Of a stretch of DNA of 64,000 nt, positions 10,488-25,915 are shown in pieces; the first letter of the stretch is position 1; every line of letters begins with the position of its first letter. Location of the stretch: positions 1,151,742,050 to 1,151,806,049 of the forward strand of contig OY728165.1 in NCBI GenBank assembly GCA_963277665.1, read 5' to 3'. The notes beneath the pieces are model-generated. The model was not told where the DNA came from and did no database searches. It worked only from the letters and a program-made list of their open reading frames with translations. Position numbers and translations under genes: made by a program. The DNA comes from Viscum album. Taxonomy: Eukaryota > Streptophyta > Magnoliopsida > Santalales > Viscaceae.

Positions 10488-13400
10488 TGAATGGTTTACG
10501 AAATCACTAAAATTTTCTAAAATAATTTTGTAAAATATATTGTGAGGTATGTGATAGAACATTTATTTCAAATGTCCTAATAATTTCACATTATGTGTCT
10601 AATCAGATTTAACTATAATAAATTATAAATAATAGATCATTCAAACGAATTTCCCTATAATAATTTCTTGAGCTATTTTGATAAGATAAATTTTTATATG
10701 TACAATTATATCCTTTATTATATAAGATTTGTCAATAAAGATGGATTTAAAAATTGTTAAGGAGTACAACCATGTCAGGATTTATTTTCCATTATTAACA
10801 TTTATTATTTGTAAAAAATTCATCTATAAACCATTTCATGTTTCAAATATTGTTTATTATTGTTTCTATAAATTATTAGGTTTTACTGTTTTAGTTATTA
10901 ATTTGTGTCTTAGAAATAGGCATCGAAATAATAATAAAATACTACTGGAATGAAAATAAATTATAAAATATAGATGTAGAGGTTGAAGGGTTCCAGTTGT
11001 ATCAAAATGAGAATGAAAAAATATTAACTAGAATATAAGTATTAAGGACCAATCTATTACCCACACTCCATTATTTACATAATAATCCACAACTTGAATG
11101 GCATAATAGTAATCATGAGATATGAAAAAATTAATAATTATAAAATAATGGTTTATTTATTCCCACCTAGATGTAATGATATAATAATGAAGATAGACTC
11201 AATATATTGTCATGTGAAAAAAACTGGCGAGTTATTATCAATTAACCATTTCCCCCATCCATTAAATTTATCTATGACTGCATCTTGATTGAGTTCATTA
11301 ATCCATGATTTTAAAGGTTCCTCACTTACAAAACATTTATGAACTATTTTTACCATATCTCGTATTTCATCACGAATGATTTCACTCTAATCATTTAGAT
11401 CGTGTCTTCCATTTGTACCACTATTAGAGTTAATCTTCATCCATCCAACATGTAATTTTTAGGAATAAATAAAAAACATACCCTTATAGGTGTAAACCCC
11501 TCTACGAATACCTATATAATATGTAATCTATATTTCATGAACATAGTTAAATAAATCTTCCCTTTATATTGTGATTGTGCCTCTCACTATAGTAATATTG
11601 TGTTAAGATGAAGTATTTGGGAAGAATATATGGCACACATTATTATGAATAGTGTTTCCACTGAATAAAATTCATGACATCCATGAGAGAAACCCAAATT
11701 AAATTATATAGATTGGGGTGGAATAAATTTTCCAAAAGTATTCACTTGATGTCTGAAATTATGAATTCATTGAAATATTTGACATTAAAAATAAATAATT
11801 TTATGTTCTATTGGGATTTATAAAACTCACATTAAACAAATTAATGATTAATTATTTCATATATATACAAGCAGAATAGTAAATTTGATTCATGTTTGAT
11901 TGTAACATTTATTAAATTTGTTCCAATAAAGGGTCTCACAAGATATATTTTCCAATTCATGACATGTATTTATTGGTGGAATATTTTTTATATGTCCATA
12001 TCAAAAATATAAAATTTTAAGGATTTTCATTGTGAAGATGTTAATTTTATTTAAAATTTAGTATATTATTTCACACATGTTCTTAAAACATGATATTTGG
12101 TACTGAGATAAACTTATATCCATTTATTACCTCGATTATGAATTTAATAAGATCATTAAATTTATTTCCATGTGTATGTTTCACCGAGATATCATTTCCA
12201 CCGATATTGAAACTCTAATACATAAGATCAATATGAGCACTGCGAATCCAATTACATATTCCAAAATAGAGATATGAATCTTTAATAATATGTCAACTGG
12301 TATGCATTATAATGATGTTTTCAACATCATTATATGTATTTCAAACAACTGAGTCCTACCAATAAGAGTGAACCATATTTATCAATTTATAAAATCTATC
12401 TCTAGGAAAAATAATATAATGAACAATATAATGAAATAATTTCAATATTAAAAATTCCTAAAATCATAATTAAGATGCTTCAGGAATTTGAAACACAATA
12501 TTTATACCTTATGGGGTATATACAAAGAAGTCCATTTCACAATGATGAACTACATTTGAATCAAAATACAATTTTTTAAAATATACTCATATAATAATTT
12601 TCTTGTTATAGAATTAATAAGCCATTTTAAATGATTAATTAATGAAAAATATTACCAAAAACAAAACAATTTACAAGAATAACTCTTCCTCCAATGTAAA
12701 CTATCGTTTCTTTGTTATTCAATTTTTTAATCTATCCAATTAAATAATCATAAAAAATGACTATCCATTGTCTTAAGATAGAACATGGTGACCCCAATGA
12801 TATATAAAAGTAATTTCCATTCATTGATATATATTTTAGAGAGAAGATGATTTATTTTTAGTTAATATATTTTTATAAATAATGTGATTTAGTAAGTAAA
12901 TATTTTTTATAGAGGAAAATATTAACTTATAAAAATGGACTTTAATACAATTGATATTATTATTAAAACCATGAAGAAATATGTTAATTTCATAAGTATA
13001 TATCAAATTTGAGTGAATCATCCTACCTTCTCTAAATCTAATAGGCATTAATAATAAATTTCACAATGTTATTTAGGAACAATCATTTAATATTGTATTC
13101 ATAAAATCAAAATATTAGTTGATATAATGGTTTTCCATACCTATACCATCTAAATAAAGAGAAAATATCATTTATGGATCAATTAATTAATATGGAGATT
13201 TTGACCAATTGAATTCAACCATTAATAATTTGAAATAATAATAAATAAAACAATGTAATACAACTGTAATTATTAAATTATTCAATAATGGAATTATCTG
13301 GAAAATAAATAGTTATTACGAAATTTATTTTTTCATTCCAAAACTAAAACATTAATACACATAATTTCAATAAATAAATCTATTAAGGCTAATGTTTTTA

Positions 13401-16400
13401 TAAAATTGTAATTTTTATCCATTATAAATAAATTACATTTGATTTAAAAATAAAATATGAAGGGATGTTATAATAGTTTAAAAAATGAATATAAAAGATA
13501 TTATTAATTAATGGGGTCCATGCATGTTGGTATATTGGAGGTAATTTGAGATATTATATCATTTTTATATTAAATTTATGATAACAATTTATTACGGGGA
13601 ATATATATAAGAGAACATATCTTTATAGGAAATGATTGGTGAAAATATGGGATTATAGAAAATTTTATAGATTATGAATTGAAGAAAATTATAATGAATA
13701 AAGCATACTGTTTAGATACAACACAATATTATAATAGGAGAAGAATCACCTGTCGATCTACTAATTTCGACCAAAAATTGGTGATAGAAATGGTACTAAT
13801 AAATAATCGGGATGAATTTAGGGGCATTGAAATAGATTTCTGGAAGGTGGATTTAATCTAATAAATTGCAACTAGATAAAAAAAGATGATAGTGTTCGTT
13901 GGTAGAACAAGGAGTGGGGTGTCGAGAATGAAGAAATGTTTAGGTGGATGGTGGTTATGATGACATGAAGTATATATTGTCATTAAATATAAAAATGATC
14001 GAAGATATTGAATATCAGGAGATGTTATGGTAGGTATGGGAAATATGATGATGTATATCAAATTGATTAGATGGAAATTGAAGCAGAACTGGGAAACAAG
14101 TGAAGGAAAAAATCAATTAAAATGTTATTAGAAAACTTTCGGTAGTCTATAGGTAGATAATGTGCAATTTAGAGAGGGACATTAAGAACATGTGGAGGGG
14201 GAGGCAGAGACCATAGAAGAGGTGGAGATCAGTCTATGTAAAATGAGATAAAGGTGTAGGCGTAGTTGGAGTTGGTGACCTAGGTGGAGGTGGAGGTGGT
14301 GTGGTAGGTGGATGCGGTTGACACATATCTAGTATAGTGCATGAAATAATGAATCAATATTTTTTGTAAACTAAGAGGGGTGGAATAAATTTTATATAAT
14401 GAATGATGTTGTGGTACCAACATGTGGTTGGAAAAGGAACAACATTTATATATATATAATCAATATTTCATGTATTTTTATGATTTCCACCCACATAAAT
14501 TATAATAAAGAACCACCTATACTTTCTCCCTTATAGTACATGATCCATTTGACATGACAAAAAAATCCTAAATATATTATAAACCTTTTTTCCATTTCCA
14601 AGAGTTTTTAATCCACGCGAAATTCTTACCTTGAAGTCTTATGTTGCACACATAATCTGGTTATCCAAATAAGTTTTGTTAGAGAACAACTGAAATGAGT
14701 ATGGACTCTACAAATTGGATATTCCATTGCAATTTCTTTTCATTGAGATTCATTCATTTCAATAAAAATATTTCTAATGTTTGTGTTATATAATAAAAAG
14801 AGCATTATTTTTTCATATAGTTGCAAAATATTATTTATTACAAGCATTATTTCTTCAATCTCCCTTTATGTCATCTTTTTATTGAGAAGTGATAAAAATT
14901 AAATGGGTTTATACTTATAAATATAATTTAAACTATTTGGAACAATTTTTAATCCATTCTTATTTTCTCTTATATGATTCAAGAAAGATATTGTTTATTC
15001 TTCAATTATTTTTAATTTTAAATTTTCAATACTATTGATTTTTTTAAAAGTATTTAAATATATTCTTTTTAACATATAATTTATGTGTAATTTTGACATT
15101 ATTAAATTTTAGAAAAAAAAATATTATTTCAAAAAAATAAAACATTAATATATTTCCACTATTTCATAAGAAATATTCATTTTCTTGATTCATCAAAATG
15201 ATCTCTTGGAGTTTTTATAAATACAATATTATCATTTTAATGGGAATATTTAATAAATTATGTTAAGAGAATATTATGTTTCAGTAACATCCCATAGTGA
15301 GCCACTGCATCTGAAATAGATTGTTAGATGACCTCATTCACACCACTAAAAAACAAGAGGCTTTTGACTGGAAATATGTCTTTATATCCTTCAGTGTCGA
15401 TATTATACAGTCAATATCATATCATGATACCTATAATATTTTAAAAAATATTATATATAAAATTAGAGGGAATGTAAAATGATAATAATGGGGTAAATTT
15501 CATATAGGTAATTACACACCCCAATGTCGAAAGATAAACGCGGTAAATATATATAAATAAAAAAAGAACATGGAGAAATTGGACCTCTGAAGCCCATCTA
15601 GTTCTATTACAACCTTAAAACAAAAATACACTTCCATCGTACATAGGGAGTATTCTATGAACTAGATATATAGTTGTGAAACCTATAAGAGGAATGAAAT
15701 TCCTATTTTATGTGTGACTATAAGAATTAATATGACTCTAAAAATGCTTCCTTAATATATGTTCACAAGCATAAGAGTGTATAACTTCATAATAAATTAA
15801 TATTCATACAATTAACTATATGATGTTGAATTCATGTCCTCAAAAAGACACCATAACCCCATTTAAATGTTCAAATAATACTTTCTAAATGCATTAAAAT
15901 GGTCACAAATTCATCACAATAATGTGATTTACCCTTAAAAATACCTAATAGACGCACATTCACCATGCCTATAGGCGTGGACATATTAATCCATCATAAC
16001 CTATTGATATTTCTCATTCGTGGCCACATATATTATCATGGACCACTAATTTCTTATAGGTTTGTACACATGAAATATTATTCCCTACTATCATCTAATG
16101 ATACAGATCACATATAGTCATCATTTTCATAGGTCAGGCAACACAACTCCATCATTAAAAATAATCTATCTCAATGTGGTCATCATATCATGTATAGAAT
16201 TTGAAAAATCTTTCCTTATAAGCATATCTATCAATTATTGGCCAACCTGTGTGTTTTTCACCATCCCCAACACATCAAAACATTTAATATACAAAAAATA
16301 TCACACAACTTCCTTAATATCATATCATGGCGCATTTATCTTATCATTGGTGTGAAAAAAATCTAAACACACACACATTTGATCAAACAAATCACAATAT

Positions 16401-19400
16401 AATCACTTCAACACTATTTATTATATCATATTGAAAATCATAAATATTGCATTAACATTTTGAAAAAAATATTACCACATTTTCATTGACATGAATATAA
16501 ATAGTAAACTACCATGTGTTGTGTGATTGATGGAGTGGAAACCCCTACAATTAATGACATATCATATTGTTCCTTATTTATATAGTTATTGATAATTCAT
16601 TACATGAGGTTCTTCATGGTTTTTACAAATTAAAATACTAGATTAATTTAAGAAATAAGTAAAATATCTTTGTTGGTTATAATTATTCTCTCATTTATAA
16701 TTTCCAAATTATCATTTTCATACAACACTTGAAATAATACTAAACTCATAAAAAATTATTATAAAACAACATTTAATTAAAAATGTATCTCCCCTAATAA
16801 CCTCGTAATAATGCTTCTAGTAATTTGTAATTATTGATTTATTAAATATATAATTATCAAAAACAATTTTAGTAATTACTCTTTGATATTTTTTGATAAT
16901 TTATCCACATAAAACAAGATTGTTTTACCTCTTGATAATCTATTTTGGTTATCCATTTATCATTATATTATTATCATATTTACTTTATCATATGAAAATC
17001 TCACATTAGATAAAAACATAGTACTTAAGAGAAATATAATTTTATAATTCAAGATATTTATCCTTTCATAATTTGGAGAAATAATTTTTTATTAATTTTT
17101 TTAAATTTTCCATTGATTATTTGGTTAAATTATATTTAGATAATTTTCCATTATTATCCCATGATAATTTCATATAATTATATTATGACAATTTTATATA
17201 CTATATCTTAGTAAATTAGTTTTTATTAGTATTTTTAACTCAATTTCTTTCAATATTGAATTACGATGGAAAATATAATAAAAAAATAAACAATTAAATA
17301 AACAGTTTTTCTCTTATGGGATATATAAAAGGAATGTGAATTATAGGCCACTATTCATTGATGTTGAAAAATGTAAAATTTTACCTGTTGATATAAAAAT
17401 TAAACATTGTATAAGATGAAGGCTGATCATGGTATATTTCATAATTATGGGTGAACATAATATAGATCTATAATCATTGGGTAATGATTTTTTATTAAAG
17501 TTAAAGATGAATGAGATAACTTGGTACATTAATATTTTGGAATTAAAATTGCCTCAATTATTTCCAATATGGTTTAAACCTGATTGAGCATGATATATGC
17601 ATAAGATACTCAAAGATAACAATTTTACACTTCTAAAATGTTTTTAGAGATATATTTTTATATCACAATATGTGTAAAGATTATATTATTTTAATATTAT
17701 AATGATTGTTTTTTGATGAACTATTTTCCTGAGTTATCATTTCCTCATTATTCATTAATTGATTTTTTATTCCTTATAAATGGGATTAATTGTTTTTAAA
17801 AAAATGAATATAGTATAATGTGGATGGGTTTTGTTTTTGTTTTCAATGATTTGTTATTAAAAAAAGAATACATTGTAACATTTTATCATGAACATTAATA
17901 TATTAACAAGAACCCATTATTTTTATAATCCTTATTTATTTTTTATGCTCCCCCCATATTTAATTTCTTTTTAATGTGCCATAATAAAGAGTATTAACTA
18001 AGAAGGCCAACCTTTTCAATATGGGGATTCATCATCAAATTTATTTATTTTGTTTCAATGAAACATTTGGTAAATTTAAAAGTCATAATTTTGAAGAGAA
18101 TATGGATATTTAGTCAATGTTTCCAAATTGTTTTAATATGGTTAAATATGTATGAATTTTTATTTATTCTTATAAATATTAAACCTAATTCATCATGGGA
18201 ATTTTATGATAATTAAAACCATTATATTATATTCATAATTATTGGTAGTTATATGTAAGGATATATATTGGTAGTTTGACCACTAGATGTTTAACAGTAT
18301 CCTCAAGAGATGATTTCCTTAGGGTGATGATTTTTTATATTCATGAAGATTATAGATATGAGTTAGTTGACCATGAAAATTGATGGGTTAATGAGAACAT
18401 AATTTAGGGGTGTTACTCTTATAATACGTGTTGAATAAATCTAGCTAGGTGCACATGGATTTATAAAGGAAGAAATCTTACTAGGTGATGGTATTTTTGG
18501 GAGATTTGGAAAAATACATGTTAGGGAAAGGAAAAGAACATGGTATGATAATGCATCATTCCCAAAGTAATATGTGAATGTTGTTGTTATATCTCTATGT
18601 AATGATTCATGGGGTGAAAAATATTTTTCACAAAGGGTATATATATAAATTGTTTTCATCATCATACTCATAGAATGATCTTTGTATGTATTTTTCATCA
18701 CTTTGATGGATGGAATTTGAGTGGATCAATATAGGTTGATGGATTTTTTTTCTAACAGTGCTTTTTTTATGAACTCAAATTTGTATGGATACTCCATAAG
18801 ATTTCCATTAGTGGTGTTCTAGTAGGATCATACACACATCTTATATTCACTCACTAGGATTGATATATATTTTATCCTTCATGATGAATCTATTGTAAGG
18901 GGACCTACTATAGAATCCTCATTGACCAGAGGAATAGTGGATTTATCATGGGTTAGTGGTAGAAATGTTGATGGAATAATATTATCCAGAGTGCTGATAT
19001 GGTTTTCTCATATATTATTTATTGACATGTATGTTTTTATATTTTCATATGGGATATATATTAAATTAATTTTATTCCATTTAAAATATTTTAGAAGATC
19101 TCCATATATACCAAGATATTTATTTAAATATTCGCACATGTTAAATGATGTGTTGGATATTGAAATGTTATTGTTTTAAATATTTTTTAAGTAATTTTTC
19201 CAAAATGGTACAGTTTCCAATCAACCTACTCTAAGTCCCTCAAAAACTTTTTTTCAGTTTCTATCATTAAGGGAGGAGCGCCTGAGATCTGTATCTCAAT
19301 TACTAGAATTCTATTCAGGATGAATGTGTATAAACTATAAATAAATAGATTATGATATGAATCATTTAAAAAATCATTACTTATAAACTTAAAAATTATA

Positions 19401-22400
19401 TGAAAAAAATCATTCCCTAAAAAAATAATATATCAATATAATGTATCAAATTATATAAATAAATTCTCAAATTTAATTTAAAATAATTTACATTACATTA
19501 AATGGTCAGATGCGGTAGAAATATAATGAGTGAAAAAAGTACCATAAATTGTTAAAAATTATTTGTATAAATTGTAATTCAAATATCTATATTAATGTAT
19601 AAATCCATAAAATAGAAGTGTACATTTCAAATAAAATTATATGTTTAAAAATAATCCTGAATATAGTATATTTTATTATAGAACTCCTTTATTGCGAATT
19701 ATTAGTATAACATTTTAATGATGTTCTATGAACTAAAAAATTTATTTAATATTATTTAATATTATATTAATATTCAATACAATGATATTATTATAAAATT
19801 TAAATATCATAAATAAGACATAATATCATGTTTTAAGGATGAGAGATAAATAATTTGTAATAATTTCATAAAAGATCATTATTATGTTAGCTTTCATAAT
19901 TATATAAAAAAATTATAAGTTCAATAAATTTTAAAATAATGGAAACACTATTTCTACATATATAAATTATGAGACCAATTTCATAATATTAATCATTAGA
20001 AAAATAAAATTATATAGTTATTCCCCCCCTAATAGTAATTTATTTATAAACATGTGTCAATATTCTTATATGGGAATTATAATATATTGTAAATGAGATG
20101 GTTTTCACAATTTATAAAAAAATATTTTTATGGGATTTTATTCACTCTTATTGGATTGCCTTTTTCTAATGGTGGTCTTTCGCACATTTGTAAATTCAAT
20201 TTGGAGAAAATATATTATAACCTTTTGGATCATTTTTTATGATATGAGATGTTATAACTAATGTAACATTAAAAAATTACTATATAAATCACATTTATCA
20301 TGTTATATTATAATTATGTGTATATTACATCGATCCATGAAGTTTTAGGTTTTGTAATCTCAATCAAACATTAACAGTAGTGAATGAAATTATTGTAACT
20401 AACCAGGTGTCTTATGTAGAACTAGATGATGAACCAAATATAGTAATTTTTTATGTGTATGTTATTTTTTCAAATAATACATGATCGTATATGGTTTTTA
20501 TATTATTATAATGAAGAAATTATTTTTGTTGTAAGTAGTTTTATTAAAACCATGAAAGATAATTTAGTTTCATTTGGGTGTGTGTGTGTAGAATTCATGA
20601 TCATGGGTGGTCGTAAAGAAAATGTCCTTGTAATCGATTGGGGAGGTTAACTATTCTCTAGAGTGGTATAGAGTAATCAGTTCACACCCAGATCTAATTT
20701 AAAATCTTTATAGGTTTCCCTGTTATTTTTAATTTTTTTATATAATGGTAAATATGATGATCGTACTTTCTTATTTATGAATATTTTGGAATTAATGGGA
20801 TACAATTTTATTAAGATATTTTTTTAATTCTTTATAACAAGCTCATTAGATTAGTTTCAATATTATATTATTGTTTTAAGGGTAATATAAATTATTTTTA
20901 TTTTTATTTTTATTGATAGTCATTTTAACTTGCAGGTATAATAGACCAATGAAACATAATAAATCACATCTAGTTTACACACTCTATAATACAATGTGGT
21001 ACTCTAATGGTCATATAGACGATCAAAACAATTACTATTTGTGAATTTTGGGATAAGTATGTTTGAAAGTGTTATTTTAGATTTGTTTTGATTTTATTAA
21101 TATTTGGATATAGTGGCTGGAGATTATATTTTATAACAAATGGTGATAGAACATAAATTGTGCGTCATTGTTCCCTTTATAGGTGTAGATGATCTTTACA
21201 GGGAAAACATTGTTATGTTATGTTATAAAAATTATGTTTTTTTACCAAAATTATTCATTTTGATTTATGTAAAATTAATTATAAATATATTTCACTGATT
21301 TTTAAAATTCATGCATAGATTTTTTGGTCCCATAATCACAATAATAATTTTATTCGTTCAACAAAATGATGTAAGTAATAGTTTTATACTATAAAATGTG
21401 TATTTCATGTATTATATGGATTTATAAGAACATTAAATTTAATAATATTAATATTTATCTATAATTTAAATTATATTTTCTATGTGAGAAAATTGAATGT
21501 AGTTTAGGGTGGATATTTTTGATTTTTATGAAAGAAATTATTTTTCATAATAGGGAAACGTATAAATTTAAAAAAAACAACTATCTAAGTTTAATTTTTC
21601 AAATGTAACTATAATATTTTGATTTTTTCAATTTAAATTATTTCTTTATTTATTAAAAGTAATTTAATTTAATTTATATGAATCTATATTTCACATTATT
21701 TTTTTATAAAATAATTGTATATATAATGACCTTTTATCTATAAACAATATTTATTGCATATTACACATTTTTATTAAAATTAATTTTTTAAAAATATGAG
21801 AACTGAATATGGTTAAATTAATTAATTATTTTTAATCAGATTAAATAATATTAATATATAATTTATTTATAATTTTTTTTTTATAAATTGTAACCCATTT
21901 ATATGTGAAACGCATTGAGAATGTGTCAAATAGATTATTCAAGGTTAAAAAAATGTGATATTGATAGAAAATACAACAATAAATATATTTTTTTGAGAAA
22001 ATTTGATAATATTTCAAGCTATATTTTAAATATTATAGATTTATTTAAAAAATATAATGAATATCAATAAATAATATTTTAATTGTTTGATCAGCTACCA
22101 GATTTTCTACCCCTAAACTTATAATAGGGGTGCATCTACCATCTCGTATTTACAAACATTTCTACATATATCATTACGAATACAAACCCAAATCATTATG
22201 AACATCCCTCCCTATTTTCTATAGGACTTATATTCATTGAAAGATAAATATAGATGGATTAATGTGTAAGTTATAGGATGAGTTTCAAAGATGACATAAA
22301 TATCATAACTAAGTATTTTAATGTGTCTTAGTTTTCCACATACCTTTATTCTCCAATGAAAAATATTATATTAAAAAACATTATTATTTAATACAAAATT

Positions 22401-22856
22401 ATTATTATACTTATATTCTTACCATTTTTTCATTTTTTCGATCATATAAGAAATTAACTGTTCATTGCGCATATGTGTGGACATTCTCTTCCAAGAAACA
22501 ATGTGTTTCAATTTTTTGGTCTTCCATTATGATTTGATTTTAATATTTTATTTATTGTATAAAATTTATAATTATTAACGGATTACTATTATAGAGATTA
22601 ATTAATTTTTAAAAATTTTAAAATGTTCTATATACTGATGTTTATTCGGTTTACTAACTAAAAAACCATGAAGCACTTGAAAGAAACTCAACCCATATTG
22701 AAACTTAATATTAAACTGGTAATAACTGAAATTTAAATGATAATAATAAGGGATTAAAAGATAAATAGAAACATAATAATGTAAATTAAAATTATAATTT
22801 TATTATATAGGATGAAGGTATATAAATGGAGAGTCGAACTCCAGGTATTATATTTT
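10488..22856. other. AT-rich intergenic DNA, no gene recognised
   Basis: More than 12 kb of very AT-rich sequence dense in stop codons in all frames. I found no intact gene, RNA gene or clear mobile element. Small points are a coding-like minus-strand piece at 11210-11440, a G-rich GGTGGA stretch at about 14275-14325, and a block at about 15505-16560. That block opens with CACCCCAATGTCGAAAGATAAACGC, split here as CACCCCAATGTCGAAA and GATAAACGC, and looks like the start of a minus-strand gypsy LTR, though no partner was seen. The rest is probably old, mutated transposon DNA. Confidence 0.6.
11210..11440 (-). pseudogene. Coding-like relic of unknown origin
   Basis: A minus-strand frame runs 76 codons from a Met at 11440 to a TGA at 11210-11212, with one internal TAG about 18 codons in. 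The piece is charged and contains IIRDEIRDMVKIVHKCFV and WINELNQDAVIDKFNGWG. That composition is unlike the surrounding noise, and the TAG could come from CAG. I do not recognise the family. It may be a Gag fragment or chance. Confidence 0.25.
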
Positions 22857-25800
22857 TGTAATGACCCGAACCAAGAAGTTTGGAGTTGGTGCATTAAATT
22901 ATTAAATTGGTGTGATTAAAAGGAATCAAATACTAAAGGAATGATTAGTTTTGTATTCTTAAGGACTCTAGATACATACATGTAACTCATATTACATTTG
23001 TAAAGGTAACAAAATACAATACATAACAAAAATAAAAAAATTGCATCAATGAAAACTCAATTTATGATCTCCTCCTAATAACCTGTTGAAGGTAAAAAAT
23101 GAAAAGGGTGAGATAAAATGATTAGTAATGGTAACTAATGGTGGAATCATGAATCACCAATAACTGAATCATAAAAATTATTACATAGTCAATATGGATT
23201 CATGAATAAATGAAAAACACATGCCTATAATAAACGTAGAATGAAACTGAATCCATAAGTTTTGTCATAGTAAAAACCTCATGGATAGTAATAACTAAAA
23301 ATTAATAAATACATATTATTATAAATTTGGATTCATGTATATGTAACATGATATCACTATACCATTGAAACGATTTAAATCTGTTGGTAGAAACCTGTCT
23401 AATTTGTGGAAACAAACATGAAGGTTTTGTCGCCAACAGATTTCTGTCATGAGACATGTCAAAGCATCAAGGGGCTATTGCGGGACCCACCCATTTTTCT
23501 GTGTCTAAATAAGTATTTATACATATAACTAATTAATTTAAAACATTACTTCTCAATATCCTTATATAGTAGAGGACAAAAATTCATTAATATTTACAAT
23601 GTTAAGACAACATTCCAAATAAACACCTTATGTTAAAGGGTATACCACAAAATTAAATAATAATATCTATGATACTAGAATATGGATATATAATAGATTT
23701 ATAATTTCAATTGAAATATGATATCCAATGGGAAGGTGTTAAACCACAAAAGAATGATTAAGTGAAAATATCAAGTAAATGACAACGAAATAGAAATTGA
23801 GATAATGTCCCCTACCACGATGTAATCAATCATGTTGTATGACTAATAAAATAATGATCATAAAATAAACCATATAATGCCATCAATATAAATATTATCA
23901 TTATAATATATAGAAAATGTAACTACACAGTACACCACATGGAAAAAATAGTAGATAAACAAAAGAAATCTCCTAGAATTAAATGTGAGACAAGAAACCT
24001 CATACCTTATTCCAGAATGTGTTCATGATTTATCTTAATGACCTAAATAATCAAATTTTTCATCACTAATTAATGATCCCAAAATATCATAATCATGAAA
24101 TTGATTTATTATAACATTTTCAGGTTCGTTCATACACTTTTTTATCGGTTTAAGTGGATCAATCTTATTGTTTTGAAAGAATTTTTTTCCTTGGGTTTTA
24201 TGAACGGTTTACTTGTATTATTGAATGGATGTTCGTTTGAAATATGGTAAAATATACAGAATTGTTAATAAATATTAATATTGAAATAAAAAATATATAC
24301 ATGATCTTATAATTTTTATTTTGTTTCATACTATGAGGATTTATTGTTTGATAAAAGATAATGATAAATCCTTGGATTTAATTGGAGGTTTTTTGGATAT
24401 AGAACTTGTTTTGTGTTATTATTTTATATTATGAGTTTAAATAGATTTCAGAATATCAAATAAGATTTAATACATATATTTAAATCTTTTTAAAACCTAA
24501 TTTCTTTGTCATGACCACAATTTAATATGGCATGAAAAATTGAGAAAACGTCGTCCTGGAATTTGATGAATTATCAAATCCTTGATATTATTTTCATTTT
24601 TAGTATAAGTGGAGGAAAAAATATAGATTATAATGAAATATTACATTAACATAATAAAAATACAGTAAATTTTGGCTACTATATTTATCATAGAATTTGG
24701 ATTATGGGATATTAGAAAAGAAAAATATAATAAATGAACTCAAAATAAAATAAATGTTATGAAACACCTCACAAGAATTCCACAGCATAAAAACATCACT
24801 TAATAATTATTAAAATATTTTATAGTCTTATAATAATTATTAAAAAACATGAATTGAAAATGGTGATATGGAATGACATATCACAGTATAATTAAATTAA
24901 AAATATAATATAATAAGAAAAAAAATGAAATCTTTAATAAGAGAAGGGTGGAAGATTCTCTTACATTATAGAGTAACTCCTAAAACATAAATCATGGAAC
25001 GTGGGGGATTGAGGAAACCATGGGAGGTCTCCCAGGGATGTAAAACTACAAGTTATTAGAGGTTAATTAGTATCAAATTAATGAAAAAAATTGAATGGGT
25101 GATATTTATAGTAAATGAGATGGAGATTTTTATTAATTTAAATAGAAACCTTATTAGTGGTTTTTGAAAAAATATGGTCTTGACCATGGTATTAGCCAAT
25201 TGGTACAACTAATGTAATATTTAAATATACACTAGTTGAACATCTATTTATATTATTTATTTCATCAATATGATGTTATTTTGATGTCATTTAACATACC
25301 AAAAACTCAAAACTATACTTTTACAATTCACAAAAATTGATTTATTTTTAAAAAATCCAAAAAATTCACCCCAAATTGATTTCAATGTGTAGAAATAAGA
25401 AATGAACTAAATTTTTATAAAATTAATTTCTAGTTATTTTTAATATAATATTTAAATAAAATTATAATTTATTCAAAATTAGTAATATTAAATCTATAAC
25501 TCAATTTTTAACAATTTGAAAAATTAATCCACTTCTCTAAACTTATAAACTTATGAAAATAAAATAATAATATGATTTAACATTTATAAGGGTCAAATTT
25601 CTATTCATATTACTATTTATAGAGGTATGCTACTATTCAAAAAAAATGTTGATTCTGTCAGACTCTAAATAAATTACAAATCATAACTAAGGATGATTGT
25701 TTTGGAAATTCAAAACACGTATGTGGAAAATTTAAGTTTAATGGATATTATTTGTCTTTATACTATAAATTATCAAGTATTGTTTAAAAAATTCTCAGTG

Positions 25801-25860
25801 ATTCATTCTATATAGTCTATCTAATGAATTAAATGTATTTAATAGAAACATACCAAAAAA
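22857..25860 (-). repeat. 3' LTR of element B
   Basis: Opens with TGTAATGACCCGAACC at 22857. It aligns along its length to 40151-43178: TACATACATGTAACTCATA near 22970 against the same string near 40270, the CCAACAGATTT stretch near 23433 against 40724, and TTAGTGGTTTTTG near 25154 against 42451. The right edge is uncertain by about 15 bp, because similarity fades in an A-rich run. I found no convincing purine tract beside it. Confidence 0.82.
25103..25110 (-). promoter_or_regulatory. LTR TATA box of element B (3' LTR copy)
   Basis: The minus strand reads TATAAATA. The same octamer is at the matching place in the 5' LTR (42397-42404) although the flanks have diverged. It lies about 750 bp inside the LTR, which is reasonable for U3. 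Confidence 0.6.
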
Positions 25861-25915
25861 TATTTGGCAGCTTTATATTATACCAACCTTTGGAAATTTT
25901 ATACCAAAATTTTTT

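Noticed and set aside
15965..15981. Near-palindrome CATGCCTATAGGCGTG
   Set aside because: Short, single and imperfect; expected by chance in a window of this size.
15505..16560. A possible solo gypsy LTR, from a CACCCCAATGTCGAAA-type start
   Set aside because: Only the first 100 bp look LTR-like; I found no partner, no inverted end and no duplication, so I list it only within the intergenic entry.
18922..19179. 85-codon ORF with a protein-like start
   Set aside because: The second half is low-complexity Ile/Phe/Tyr-rich sequence typical of AT-rich chance ORFs, and no motif is recognisable.
22852..22856. A target-site duplication for element B
   Set aside because: The left flank is ATTTT, but the right LTR edge lies in an A-rich run and no matching five bases can be named with confidence.
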